Shown one piece after another: positions 8,480 to 17,537 of a stretch of 64,000 nt of DNA (positions within the stretch are counted from its first letter, which is position 1; each line of letters opens with the position of its first letter). A program made the position numbers and the translations under genes. The DNA comes from Pantoea cypripedii (GTDB taxonomy: Bacteria > Pseudomonadota > Gammaproteobacteria > Enterobacterales > Enterobacteriaceae), in the NCBI RefSeq assembly GCF_011395035.1, contig NZ_CP024770.1, positions 1,026,865 through 1,090,864 on the forward strand. Reading direction: 5' to 3'. The notes under the pieces are model-generated. The model was given only the letters and a program-made list of their open reading frames with translations, searched no databases and had not been told where the DNA came from.

Positions 8480-9942
8480 ACTGACTCCTTCTGTGGGATA
8501 GCAGTGGTGAGGGGTTCAGCCGGAGCGGAAAACTCTTCCGATAAGGACAAACCAATATTTCGCACCAGACGCGGCGCTGAGACAATGATGGTCAGTCCGG
8601 CGATACACCAGTAGAAAGCCACCAGCGCCGGGCTAAATAAATCTTCCTGACCTACCACGTTGTAATAGAGGGAAACGACCATGATGACGATGCCCAGCAC
8701 CGGCAATAACAGCTCCCATTTAGGGATGTTCTGGCCCATGCGGGTGATAAAGTTGATGACGCCTGACTCAATCATCAGATAGGTAATCATCAGACAAACT
8801 GAGCCGATCACCGCAAAATAGAAGTAGGCGTCAATCGCGCTGTTGCCCGTGCCCATCGAGGGTTTACCCGTCAGCCAGGCGGCAACGTCCACCAGCAAAC
8901 TTACGACTAAGACTAACGTCAGCGCATTACGTGGTTGATGGGTTTTGGCCGAAACCTCGGCAAAACAGCTGTGACCAAAGCCATCGCGCGCTAAAGCAAA
9001 CAACAGGCGGCTGGAGGTTGCGGCAGCGGAGAGATTGGCAGCAAACGCGGACATCATAGCGGTGAACAACATGCACAGCGAAAACACCGTGCCGACATAG
9101 GTTTGCGACAGCGTACCCAGCGAGTTAGCGGAATTTTTAAAGGCATTCAGCCCGGCCTCACTGGTGCCAAAACCCAGGGTCTGCACATACATCATGCCAA
9201 CAAACAAAATCCCGGTCAGCACGATGGAACCCAGCAACGCCAGCGGAATGTTACGTTGCGGGTTTTCTGTTTCCTCTCCCAGCGTAGCGCAGGCTTCAAA
9301 GCCCGCCCAGGAGAGAAACGCCGCCACTACCGCCGCCATCACCGCCTGGAAACTGACACCATTCAGGCTGAACAATGAAGCATGTTGTTCGGTGGTTGCC
9401 GGTTGATGGATGATAATGACCGCAGCCAGCACCAGCATCAGGATGATCCCCACCCCTTCAATCACCATCAGCACGCGCGCCACGGTCTGCCCATCACGCG
9501 AGTTCAGAATCCAGCTAAAAACCACCCCGACCGCCGCGGTGACAATCCACGGAATCTCAATATGTGAGGCAGGAAATAACGCCTGAAGGAACGCATTGGT
9601 AAACGCGCCTAAGGCCGCCAGGGTGGCAATCGAGAAGAACAGATAGGTTCCCATAATGGCAAAACCGGAGAAGAATCCCGCGCGTGGGCCGATGGTTTTG
9701 CCCACCAGACCATAGGCGCTGCCCGCATGGTTATAAAAGCGCGTCAGGCGGATAAAGCCGTAGGCGATAAGCGCAATCCCCACCAGACCCAGCACAAAAA
9801 CGATAGGCAACGCTTTCCCAACTGAATCAATTAATCCCTGTGCATTGCCGGACATGGCTAAGGTCGGTCCTACCATGCCCAGCGACAGGGCCAGTGCTTC
9901 CCAAAGCTTTAAATTTCGCTTTTTATTTGGTGCATTATTCAT
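8476..9942 (-). CDS. APC-family amino acid/amine permease
   Basis: This hydrophobic protein of about 488 residues has around 12 to 14 membrane spans. It has the APC hallmark near its N-terminus (LGMVGPTLAMSGNAQG) and the FLSWAGFEACATLGEE segment mid-protein. It likely imports the amine or amino acid processed by the adjacent aminotransferase and ligase. I chose the ATG at 9942 (MNNAPNKK) because GAGGGTGAGAG lies immediately upstream; an in-frame ATG at 9957 is less well placed. It is 89 bp downstream of the glutamine-synthetase-like gene. Confidence 0.87.
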   Translation of the reverse strand: MNNAPNKKRNLKLWEALALSLGMVGPTLAMSGNAQGLIDSVGKALPIVFVLGLVGIALIAYGFIRLTRFYNHAGSAYGLVGKTIGPRAGFFSGFAIMGTYLFFSIATLAALGAFTNAFLQALFPASHIEIPWIVTAAVGVVFSWILNSRDGQTVARVLMVIEGVGIILMLVLAAVIIIHQPATTEQHASLFSLNGVSFQAVMAAVVAAFLSWAGFEACATLGEETENPQRNIPLALLGSIVLTGILFVGMMYVQTLGFGTSEAGLNAFKNSANSLGTLSQTYVGTVFSLCMLFTAMMSAFAANLSAAATSSRLLFALARDGFGHSCFAEVSAKTHQPRNALTLVLVVSLLVDVAAWLTGKPSMGTGNSAIDAYFYFAVIGSVCLMITYLMIESGVINFITRMGQNIPKWELLLPVLGIVIMVVSLYYNVVGQEDLFSPALVAFYWCIAGLTIIVSAPRLVRNIGLSLSEEFSAPAEPLTTAIPQKESV

Positions 9943-10031
9943 CTCTCTCACCCTCATACAACGTGATTGTTTAGCGAGTTGTTAATGGGTTTCCCCGGTG
10001 TTGGTCAGGCAAAAATGGTGCAATTTTTCGG

Positions 10032-11396
10032 TCACACGGACCATGCAAAGCGGAACTTCTCAGTGGTGGTTTTTAATGGCAGATGGCCATAACTTTCGTG
10101 TTCATGACGACGCACCGCAATCAATGCGCCCAGCAGTTCCGGACGGAACAACGCCTGAGCCAGCTCGCTGCGCTCCAGCCGGGTCAGGGCATCAGCCTGC
10201 GAATAAATCAGACGCTTGATCTGTTTCTCACTGCGCTGTTGTTCAGAGAAATCGGCGGGGGCGGCCTGGGTGGCCTCGGGCAGAGGCATTGACTGAGTTT
10301 GCCCTGCCAGTGCCATACCGAGCACCGCGCCACAGGCGATATAGGGATTCGCCGAAGGGTCAATACACTTCACTTCCAGATGGGCGCCGTAGGGATTTGC
10401 TGGATTTGCGGCACAGTAACGTACCGCCGCCTCGCGATTTTCCAGTCCCCAGCAGGCATAAGCACCGGACCAATGTCCCGGCTGAAGGCGATCGGCGGAA
10501 AGTACCGAAGGGGCCAGCAACGCCACCAGCTCAGGCAAATAGTGGACAATCCCGGCAATTAAATTGCCCCCTTCCGCCGTGATGCCATAAGCACCCTCCC
10601 CACCAGCCAGTAACGGTTTGCCCTGACGGGTAAAGGAGAAATGCAGATGCGCGCCATTGCCAGCCCCGCCGTCAAACGGCTTCGGCGAGAAACTGATCCT
10701 TAACTGATGCTTGCGCGCGATACGGCCCAGCAGAATGCGCGTCAGAACCAGCCGATCAATGGCGGTCACGGGATCTGCCGGGGCGAGTGACAATTCATAC
10801 TGGGCGGTGCCATATTCCGCATGAAACTGCTCAAGGCCGACTCCGGCTTCACCAAGCGTGTTCACGATGTCATTAACCGCAGCTTCTCTGTCCAGCAAAG
10901 CCCCCATGCCGTAGGCATGCCAGTGACCGACTGATGCATCTGCGTCTTCCGGCAACAGATAAAACTCCAGTTCACCCGCCGCCAGGGTCTCAATGCCCGC
11001 CGCCTGCAGGGCTTCAACCTGGCTGCGCAGGAAATGGCGTGAGCACCACGCCGCGCGTTCGCCCTCCTGTTCAAAGACATCAACAGGTGCCCAGCAAAAT
11101 CCATCCTTCAGCTTCACCAGCGCGGAAAGATCAGCACGCAGGCGATCGTCACCCACCGCCGAAAACGCCGGGATCCAGGCGATGGCATTATCGGCGCAAA
11201 ATAACGCCCAGGATGGAGAAGCGCCGACACCGGACTGGCTGATGGTTTTCAGGCGAGTGACCGGAATGGACTTGCCACGAATCACGCCAGCGGAATCCAC
11301 CAGGCTGGCAAACACAGTGGCAACACCACTCGCGATAAGACTTTCACATTGAGAATCAATGGATTGATTATTTTCTACTGCCGCTACTTTATCCAT
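10032..11396 (-). CDS. Glutamine synthetase-like ligase (gamma-glutamyl-amine synthetase type)
   Basis: The 454-residue protein has glutamine synthetase catalytic-domain motifs: GELEFYLL, QYELSLAP, GNGAHLHFSF, ENREAAVRYC and EVKCIDPSANPY. The N-terminal beta-grasp part is present but divergent. Its neighbours are a class III aminotransferase and an APC permease rather than ntrBC, so it is more likely a PuuA/IpuC-like enzyme that gamma-glutamylates an amine at the cost of ATP. It heads the minus-strand operon and is divergent from the RpiR regulator. A large inverted repeat lies in the shared promoter. The acceptor amine is unknown. Confidence 0.85.
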   Translation of the reverse strand: MDKVAAVENNQSIDSQCESLIASGVATVFASLVDSAGVIRGKSIPVTRLKTISQSGVGASPSWALFCADNAIAWIPAFSAVGDDRLRADLSALVKLKDGFCWAPVDVFEQEGERAAWCSRHFLRSQVEALQAAGIETLAAGELEFYLLPEDADASVGHWHAYGMGALLDREAAVNDIVNTLGEAGVGLEQFHAEYGTAQYELSLAPADPVTAIDRLVLTRILLGRIARKHQLRISFSPKPFDGGAGNGAHLHFSFTRQGKPLLAGGEGAYGITAEGGNLIAGIVHYLPELVALLAPSVLSADRLQPGHWSGAYACWGLENREAAVRYCAANPANPYGAHLEVKCIDPSANPYIACGAVLGMALAGQTQSMPLPEATQAAPADFSEQQRSEKQIKRLIYSQADALTRLERSELAQALFRPELLGALIAVRRHEHESYGHLPLKTTTEKFRFAWSV

Positions 11397-11446
11397 TACA
11401 CCGAAAACTCCCGTCTGCTATTTACTGATGACCGCGCTTGAGATTT

Positions 11447-11500
11447 TTTAATATATGTTACACAATCGACTTAAAATCAATATGTGTAATATATATTAAA
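11447..11500. promoter_or_regulatory. Long inverted repeat between ligase and RpiR genes
   Basis: Two 18-bp arms (11447-11464 and 11483-11500) form an inverted repeat with one mismatch, separated by 18 bp. The inner ends read TTACACA and TGTGTAA. The element is AT-rich and central in the 182-bp divergent promoter. It is a strong candidate operator for the adjacent RpiR-family protein. Confidence 0.6.
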
Positions 11501-11578
11501 TTCGTATAGCTGAATCGGACCGGTTGTGGCACTGTCCTGGTGTCAATGCCGCAACAGGTGTGGTGAAGGAGAGCAGGT

Positions 11579-12430
11579 GTGCTGGCACAACAAATTAAAG
11601 ACAGCATGGCGGAACTCAGCCCTGCTGAACGAAAAATAGCGCGAGCTATGCTGGCGGATTATCCCAGGGCGGGTTTAGGAACAGTGCAAACGCTGGCTGA
11701 TCAGGCCGGAGTCAGTCTGCCCTCGGTGGTGCGTTTTGCCCGCCGTATGGGGTTTGGTGGTTTTGTTGATTTTCAACAGGCGTTACGGGATGAAATTTCC
11801 GAACAGGCCAAAGGGCCGTTGCAACGCCTGGAAAACTGGGTCACTAATGAAAGCCCTTCAGCGCTGATCGAAGCGGCCATTAAATCGTCTGTGCTTGCTA
11901 TCCAGTATTCGCTGCGTGATATCCCCGAGTATGAGATTACCGAGGCAACACGCTTAATCGGTGCTAAAGAACATCATGTCATGTTGGGTGGCGGGCGCAT
12001 CAGCCAGTCACTGGCGATGTATTTCGGGCGCAACCTGCAACAGGTCCGGCGCGGTGTGGATGTGTTATCAGAAAATCATCACGACCGTATTCAACAAATC
12101 ATTGATGCCAATAAAAATGATGTGTTCGTGTTATTCGATTTTCGTCGCTATCAACAGGATATGTACCAGCTGGCGCAGGAGATTGTGGCGCGTGGCGCCA
12201 CCCTGATCGCTATCACTGACACGCAACTCTCTCCCATTGCTTCCCTTGCCAAAGTGGTGCTGCCCATTCATGTCGAAACCCCGTGGTTGTTTGATGGTTA
12301 CTCTGCCGGGATTGTGCTGATTGACGCCATTATCGCCGCCATTATGGAAAACCAGGGTGATAAAACCGTGGAACGGCTGAAGCAATGGGAAGCGCTGGGT
12401 CCCCTTTCATTGAATGCAAAATCTAAATGA
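11579..12430 (+). CDS. MurR/RpiR-family transcriptional regulator
   Basis: The 283-residue protein has an N-terminal RpiR-type helix-turn-helix (about 1-77, with TLADQAGVSLPSVVRFARRM) and a C-terminal SIS sugar-phosphate-binding-like domain (about 120-260). It starts at GTG 11579 behind AAGGAGAG. Its stop overlaps the ATG of the next gene by 4 bp. It is the likely regulator of both divergent operons (7145-11396 and 11579-13896). The SIS domain suggests control by a small phosphorylated or anionic metabolite, although members near amine genes may sense other ligands. Confidence 0.88.
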   Translation: MLAQQIKDSMAELSPAERKIARAMLADYPRAGLGTVQTLADQAGVSLPSVVRFARRMGFGGFVDFQQALRDEISEQAKGPLQRLENWVTNESPSALIEAAIKSSVLAIQYSLRDIPEYEITEATRLIGAKEHHVMLGGGRISQSLAMYFGRNLQQVRRGVDVLSENHHDRIQQIIDANKNDVFVLFDFRRYQQDMYQLAQEIVARGATLIAITDTQLSPIASLAKVVLPIHVETPWLFDGYSAGIVLIDAIIAAIMENQGDKTVERLKQWEALGPLSLNAKSK

Positions 12431-13248
12431 CTTTTCCAGATGAGGTAACGTTAGACGTGAGCGCACCACTCTTGTTTCCAGATGAACCCGCACCCTTTAT
12501 CGTCGAAAATCGCACCGGCCATTCACCTTTTTTGATCCTGTGCGATCATGGCGGGAAACGCATCCCCCGCCGCCTGGGTGATCTGGGCTTACCACAATCG
12601 GAGATTGACCGTCACATTGGCTGGGACATCGGGGTGCTGGCGGTTTCCCGCCATCTGAGCCAGCTGCTCAATGCCCCACTGGTCCATCAAATCTATTCCC
12701 GGCTGGTGATTGATTGTAACCGCAATCCTGGGATTCCCAGCTCAATCCCGACGATATCAGAAGCCACCCTGGTACCCGGCAATATGACGCTCAGCCAGCA
12801 CGATCGTGACCAGCGCCAGACGGAAATCTTTGAGCCTTATCATGCGGCGATTCGGGAGATACTGGCAGAACGTAAAGCGCTGGGCATCCCTACCTGTTTG
12901 CTGGCGATGCACAGCTTCACCCCGGTGTTTCACGGTGAGCAACGTCCGTGGGAGATTGGCGTGCTTTACCAGCACAAGGCCGACTATGCGCTGGCGATCC
13001 TCGAACAGCTGCAACAAAGCCAGCGCTGGACAGTCGGCGATAATCAACCTTATTCGGTATCCGATGAAACGGATTACGCCGTACCTCAGCATGCGGTGAA
13101 GAACGACCTGCATTATGTCGAAATTGAATTGCGCCAGGATCTGATCGGTCACCCAGCGGGACAACTGACGTGGGCTGAGGATTTGGCACCGATTTTCACC
13201 CAATGCTGGGAAGACATTGTCAGCCATCAATTTAAAAAGGAAGCGTAA
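12427..13248 (+). CDS. N-formylglutamate amidohydrolase-family protein
   Basis: The 273-residue protein matches the FGase family (HutG2-like zinc hydrolases). It has CDHGGKRIP near residue 38, HIGWDIG near residue 59, YSRLVIDCNRNP near residue 89 and LLAMHSFTP near residue 158. Classical members hydrolyse N-formyl-L-glutamate, but no other histidine-degradation gene is present. Beside a gamma-glutamyl ligase it might instead remove a glutamyl, formyl or related acyl group; that is inference. Its start overlaps the regulator gene, and its stop is 3 bp before the isochorismatase-like gene. Confidence 0.82.
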   Translation: MTFPDEVTLDVSAPLLFPDEPAPFIVENRTGHSPFLILCDHGGKRIPRRLGDLGLPQSEIDRHIGWDIGVLAVSRHLSQLLNAPLVHQIYSRLVIDCNRNPGIPSSIPTISEATLVPGNMTLSQHDRDQRQTEIFEPYHAAIREILAERKALGIPTCLLAMHSFTPVFHGEQRPWEIGVLYQHKADYALAILEQLQQSQRWTVGDNQPYSVSDETDYAVPQHAVKNDLHYVEIELRQDLIGHPAGQLTWAEDLAPIFTQCWEDIVSHQFKKEA

Positions 13249-13251
13249 TCG

Positions 13252-13896
13252 ATGTTTAATCCAACCAGCCGCAACATTGCTATTGAGAAAGAATCCGCCA
13301 CGCTGCTTTTTATTGATGTGCAGAACTACAATGCCCGGCGCGATGGTGGTGAGTATGTGGGGATGTCTGCGGCGGAACAGAATGCACAGTTTGGCTATTT
13401 TTTTGACATCATCGAACGCGAAACCCTGGGCAATATGCAAAAAATCCAGGCAGCCTGTCGCGCCGAAAAAGTTGAAGTGATGTACACGGTGATCGAGAGC
13501 CTGACCAAAGATGGCCGGGATCGCAGTCTGGATTACAAAATTACCGGCTTTAATGTCCCGCGTGATTCCTGGGATGCGCAGGTTTTAGATGCTATCGCCC
13601 CTGAGGACGATGAAATCGTCCTGCCCAAGAGCTCCTCCAGCGTGTTTATTTCCACCAATATTGATTATGTGCTGCGCAACCTCGGCACCCGTTATCTGGT
13701 GATTGCCGGATTCCTTACCGACCAATGCATCGAAAGCGCGGTGCGCGATGCCTGTGACCTCGGGTATCTGGTGACGCTGGTGACCGATGCCTGCGCCACG
13801 CTCTCGCCGGAACGTCAGCAAAACTCGCTCAATGCAATCAAAGGCTATTGCCGTCAAATCACTACGCAGGAATTTTTAAGCGAGCTGTCGGCGTAA
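13252..13896 (+). CDS. Isochorismatase-family cysteine hydrolase
   Basis: The 214-residue protein has the isochorismatase-like hydrolase fold. The catalytic triad is visible as D22 (LFIDVQNYN), K126 (VLPKSSSS) and C159 (GFLTDQCIESAVRDA). Relatives hydrolyse N-carbamoyl compounds, nicotinamide, ureides or isochorismate. In this operon a small amide is the likely substrate, perhaps an intermediate of the amine pathway. A ribosome site (AAGGAAG) lies within the end of the upstream gene. The operon ends at the repeat/terminator at 13916-13950. Confidence 0.87.
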   Translation: MFNPTSRNIAIEKESATLLFIDVQNYNARRDGGEYVGMSAAEQNAQFGYFFDIIERETLGNMQKIQAACRAEKVEVMYTVIESLTKDGRDRSLDYKITGFNVPRDSWDAQVLDAIAPEDDEIVLPKSSSSVFISTNIDYVLRNLGTRYLVIAGFLTDQCIESAVRDACDLGYLVTLVTDACATLSPERQQNSLNAIKGYCRQITTQEFLSELSA

Positions 13897-13915
13897 TCTT
13901 CACCCTAAAGCACAT

Positions 13916-13950
13916 TCTGTAACGGCGCGATTTATCGCGCTGTTTTTTTG
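13916..13950 (+). terminator. Repeat copy acting as rho-independent terminator
   Basis: The palindrome GCGCGATTTATCGCGC is followed by TGTTTTTTTG, a classic terminator shape 20 bp after the isochorismatase-like stop. The sequence from 13916 matches the repeat at 1056-1080 with two differences, so an extragenic repeat seems to double as a terminator. Confidence 0.7.
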
Positions 13951-14005
13951 CATGTAAGGAATGTCGTCGATAGAAGTGATGACTTTTTGTCACAGCATGA
14001 AGTCA

Positions 14006-15025
14006 TCACATCCCTAAGTTAAGAAAAACGGTTTCCTTTCCATTCTGATAATAAGATGACGGATAAAGATATTTACCATCAATGTGTCGAATGAGGTCGC
14101 GTTTGAGACGTCGAACAGAAACTTCTCTGGATACCCGCCCGGACAAATAGAAATTCAACACCTCTCTGCGGCAGATTGCCCTGGCAGTCCCCTCAATGCC
14201 GGATTCATGAAGTAAAGCTCCCCGTTCTTTACTCATTCCCCTGATCAACGAAACCGAGTTATTAATGGTATTGTTCAACATCTGAATGGCAGCCTTCACG
14301 GTGTTGGCAGTCGGATGCTTCCAGATAGGTTCATGGTGTGCCATCCGATTTCTCAACTCCTTAATTGGATACAGAATCTGGTAAACATCACTGTGTCGAC
14401 GTTGTGAGGGAAGTAAATTTGGGAAAACAACGGGTTCCAGATGCGGCCATAACCGATTCTGAGTATTGAGATCGTGATAGTTCTTTTCAAACATTCCCAG
14501 CCAAAACCCAAACATTAACTCGGCAACGATGGCATTTGCCTCCTGGGGTTTTCCTGCGTCCTGTAATTTTTTTTTCGCCTGCGCCAGCATGCTCTCGTGG
14601 CGCGAAGTCCAGATTTTCTTACCTTTTCGGCTACCACTACTCACGCTTTTTCGATAAAAATCCTGAGCTAATTCCGGATTTTTAGTAATAAACGCCCGAA
14701 AGTAGTCATTGCCTGCCAATCTTGTCAGTGGGTCATACCAATCCGGTGTATTAAAATGTTTTGTCGCTGCATTGTGCACTGCGTTACGAAGAGTGACTTC
14801 CAGGCACTGCAGCAACGGAAAAAGGGCTGCCCCGACGCGCTTATTCCATAAATATGCGCCAATGCATTGCTCAAGAGATCCATTACTGGTGAGAACAGTA
14901 TAGGAACGGATGCGGGCCGAAGAAACTGACCTCTCAATTGCGGCATAGTCTTGTGGTTGCAACAGCTTCTCCTTGCTGGTAAAGTCCCGGGTAATGAACG
15001 CATATGTGGTTCCCTGTACATACAT
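14006..15025 (-). CDS. Abi-like HEPN-domain protein (putative phage defence)
   Basis: The 339-residue protein resembles Abi_2/AbiD/AbiF-like proteins. It has an early SSARIRSY segment, a conserved LEVTLRNAVHNA helix near residue 75, and a HEPN ribonuclease motif R225-x4-H230 in IKELRNRMAHHEP. HEPN abortive-infection proteins are typically RNases triggered during phage infection. The gene stands alone between two catabolic blocks and shows AT-richer codon use than its neighbours, consistent with separate acquisition. No partner antitoxin gene is visible. A defence role is inferred from family resemblance. Confidence 0.78.
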   Translation of the reverse strand: MYVQGTTYAFITRDFTSKEKLLQPQDYAAIERSVSSARIRSYTVLTSNGSLEQCIGAYLWNKRVGAALFPLLQCLEVTLRNAVHNAATKHFNTPDWYDPLTRLAGNDYFRAFITKNPELAQDFYRKSVSSGSRKGKKIWTSRHESMLAQAKKKLQDAGKPQEANAIVAELMFGFWLGMFEKNYHDLNTQNRLWPHLEPVVFPNLLPSQRRHSDVYQILYPIKELRNRMAHHEPIWKHPTANTVKAAIQMLNNTINNSVSLIRGMSKERGALLHESGIEGTARAICRREVLNFYLSGRVSREVSVRRLKRDLIRHIDGKYLYPSSYYQNGKETVFLNLGM

Positions 15026-15079
15026 AATACATATGCAGAAAGCGGTCAGGTACCTGAATTTCAGTAGGGTGTTTGTCCA

Positions 15080-15112
15080 AACAACAAAAGCGCCTCAGGC
15101 GCTTTTGTTGTT
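15080..15112. terminator. Strong bidirectional-type terminator
   Basis: A perfect 15-bp stem (15080-15094 with 15098-15112) around a TCA loop has A-rich and T-rich flanks on the two sides. It lies downstream of the minus-strand dehydrogenase operon that ends at 15166 and isolates that operon from the Abi gene. Confidence 0.8.
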
Positions 15113-15165
15113 TCCGGCCCCGATAAACCAGAAAAGTGGCATCGCAGCATCCCGCTTAACCCTCC

Positions 15166-16173
15166 TCAAGGGATAAGCAAAATTTTAGCCGAGGAAACGC
15201 GTTGCGACTCCAGATCGTCAAAAGCATTTGCCCCTTGCTGCAACGCCCGCTGTTCCACCCAGCCCAACTCGCCCAATGCGCCCTGCTCCAGCATCGATAA
15301 CGTCAGATGGAAATCTTCCATGGTGTAGGTGTAAGTCCCCAGCAACGTGACCTCGCTGAGAGTGATTTTGCGCATATCAATCTCGCTGTCCCAATCCTGC
15401 AAACCGATATGCATAATCACTCCACCCGGTTTCACCGCGTGCACCGCCAGTTTCCTTGTTGGCCCGGCGCCAACGGCATCGATAACCAGCTGATGACCTG
15501 ACGCCTCTACCGGCGTCTCAATCGGGTTGATGCTGGCACATCCGCTATGACGCTCTGCCGCTTCGGCACGTAACGGATTGGTTTCCGCAAGGGTTATCTG
15601 GCGGCATCCCCAGGCGCGCAACACCAGCACCGTCAGCAGACCAATCGCCCCACCCCCGATCACCAGCGCGTTAGCCTCCGCCAGTGGCATCTGCAATGCC
15701 CGCTGGGTCAGGCGCAACGCATGAACCACAGTGGCGGCCGGTTCGGTGATCGCCGCGTGCTGCAACGAGATACCCGCGGGTAATGCCACCACTGAACGCG
15801 CCGGAATCGCCATATATTCCGCAAACGCACCGGGCCAGTCCATGCCGATCATATGGCGGTCACTGCACAGGTTGTCACGTCCCTGACGACAATACTCACA
15901 CTGCCCACAGGTGATTAACGGGTTGGCAGTCACCCGCTGCCCCGGTTGAAAACGTGCTGACTGGCTTTCCACAATCTCCCCTGCCAGCTCATGTCCCAGC
16001 ACCAGACCCGGCTGGCGGCGGGGATCTTTGCCATGGAACGCATGCATATCTGATCCACAGATGCCCGCTGCCGCTATGCGAATCACCACCTGATCGCCCC
16101 CTTCCGGTAGCTGTGGGTAAGGACGTTCCTGGATTTCAACGCCCAGCGGGCGGGTATAGACAAGCGCTTTCAT
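15166..16173 (-). CDS. Zinc-dependent medium-chain alcohol dehydrogenase
   Basis: The 335-residue protein is an MDR-family dehydrogenase. Catalytic zinc ligands are C39 (GICGSDMHAFH) and H61 in GHE. Structural zinc cysteines are at about 89, 92, 95 and 103 (CGQCEYCRQGRDNLC). The Rossmann motif VIGGGAIG lies near residue 172. It is the last gene of the HpsN-like operon. In dihydroxypropanesulfonate (DHPS) degraders, two extra dehydrogenases (HpsO/HpsP) interconvert DHPS enantiomers at C2; this enzyme and the SDR at 17538 are candidates for those roles. That assignment is inference from position. AGGAAG precedes the ATG. Confidence 0.85.
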   Translation of the reverse strand: MKALVYTRPLGVEIQERPYPQLPEGGDQVVIRIAAAGICGSDMHAFHGKDPRRQPGLVLGHELAGEIVESQSARFQPGQRVTANPLITCGQCEYCRQGRDNLCSDRHMIGMDWPGAFAEYMAIPARSVVALPAGISLQHAAITEPAATVVHALRLTQRALQMPLAEANALVIGGGAIGLLTVLVLRAWGCRQITLAETNPLRAEAAERHSGCASINPIETPVEASGHQLVIDAVGAGPTRKLAVHAVKPGGVIMHIGLQDWDSEIDMRKITLSEVTLLGTYTYTMEDFHLTLSMLEQGALGELGWVEQRALQQGANAFDDLESQRVSSAKILLIP

Positions 16174-16179
16174 GCTTCC

Positions 16180-17508
16180 TCACTTAATCAGGATAGAACG
16201 GGGGAGATTGATGCTGCCCGCACCATGGGTGCGACGCCACAGGTAGACGGCGCAGACGGCGCTGGTCAGGCCGATAATCAGGACATAGGCGCAGATAAGC
16301 CAGGGCTTGCCGCCCAGCATGTCCGAGAAAATGGTGGCCAGCACCGGCGTCAGGCCACCAGCAAACACGCCGGAGATCTGATAGGCAAATGAAATGCCGG
16401 TATAGCGCACCGAAGCGTCAAAACATTCCGAGTAGACCGATGACAACGTACCGAACACCGCCGCATGGAAAATACCGAACGGGATAACAATCGCGGTCCA
16501 GACCAGCCAGATATTGTCAGGATGGTTATACATCAGGGCGAACGCCGGGAAGGCGGAAAGTCCCGACAGGGTGGCTCCCATGGCAAAGATGCGCGCGCGC
16601 CCCCAGCGGTCAGCCATATAACCCCAGAACGGGATGAAGAAACTCATCACCAGGGCGCTCGCCAGAATGGCAACGATCGCCTGATCGCGCGGGATATGCA
16701 GCGTCTGCGTCAGCCAGGTCAGCGAAAATACGCCGAAAATATTGAAGAACACACCATCAATCAAACGCATGCCCATACAGGTGAACACCACACCGGTGTT
16801 TTTGCGGAACAGCTCCACCAGCGGGATACGTTTAGGGGCATTTTTCTGTTCCTGCTGCGCTTTGAGGAAATCCTGCGTTTCCGCCACGTTTTTGCGGATA
16901 TAGGTTCCGATGATGACAAACACGCCACTAAGCAGGAATGGCACGCGCCAGCCCCATGACATAAAGGCTTCATCGGGTAACAGCAAAGACGCCAACCCAA
17001 TGGCTGCAGAGGCCAGCAACAACCCCAGCGACATCCCCACCTGCGGAATACTGGCGAAAAACGCGCGATGCTTCTCGGGTGAAGACTCGAATGTCATCAG
17101 CACCGCCCCACCCCATTCGCCTCCCAGGCCGATACCCTGGATCAGACGACACAGAATGAGCAGGCAAGGTGCCCACAGGCCAATCTGGTGATAACTGGGT
17201 ATCAGCCCGATAAACACCGTCGCCCCGCCCATAATCACCAGGGTCAGTATCAACATCTTCTTGCGGCCCAGGGTGTCACCGAAATGACCAAAGATAATGG
17301 CTCCCAGTGGACGAGTCAGAAAGCCAATCGCAAATACGCCGTAGGAAAGCAGCGTAGTAATAAAGGGGTCACCTTCCGGGAAGTAGAGTTTGTTAAACAC
17401 CATCCCGGCCACGGTGCCGTAGAGAAAAAAGTCATACCATTCAATCGTCGATCCGAACAGGCTCGACAGGGTGACGCGTCGCAGGTTACCGGCAGCAGGT
17501 TTTTGCAT
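16180..17508 (-). CDS. MFS transporter, metabolite:H+ symporter (MHS) type
   Basis: The 442-residue protein with 12 predicted spans carries the MHS signature: TIEWYDFFLYGTVAG near the N-terminus, GHFGDTLGRKKML, and GLGGEWGGAVLM. Relatives (ShiA, ProP, KgtP) import organic acids with protons. Inside an HpsN-like operon it is the best candidate for sulfonate (DHPS or sulfolactate) uptake. It lies 29 bp after the SDR gene and 6 bp before the zinc dehydrogenase gene, so it is co-transcribed with them. Confidence 0.88.
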   Translation of the reverse strand: MQKPAAGNLRRVTLSSLFGSTIEWYDFFLYGTVAGMVFNKLYFPEGDPFITTLLSYGVFAIGFLTRPLGAIIFGHFGDTLGRKKMLILTLVIMGGATVFIGLIPSYHQIGLWAPCLLILCRLIQGIGLGGEWGGAVLMTFESSPEKHRAFFASIPQVGMSLGLLLASAAIGLASLLLPDEAFMSWGWRVPFLLSGVFVIIGTYIRKNVAETQDFLKAQQEQKNAPKRIPLVELFRKNTGVVFTCMGMRLIDGVFFNIFGVFSLTWLTQTLHIPRDQAIVAILASALVMSFFIPFWGYMADRWGRARIFAMGATLSGLSAFPAFALMYNHPDNIWLVWTAIVIPFGIFHAAVFGTLSSVYSECFDASVRYTGISFAYQISGVFAGGLTPVLATIFSDMLGGKPWLICAYVLIIGLTSAVCAVYLWRRTHGAGSINLPRSILIK

Positions 17509-17537
17509 GATATGTTCCTCTGCGCTGAAGGGAAAGA

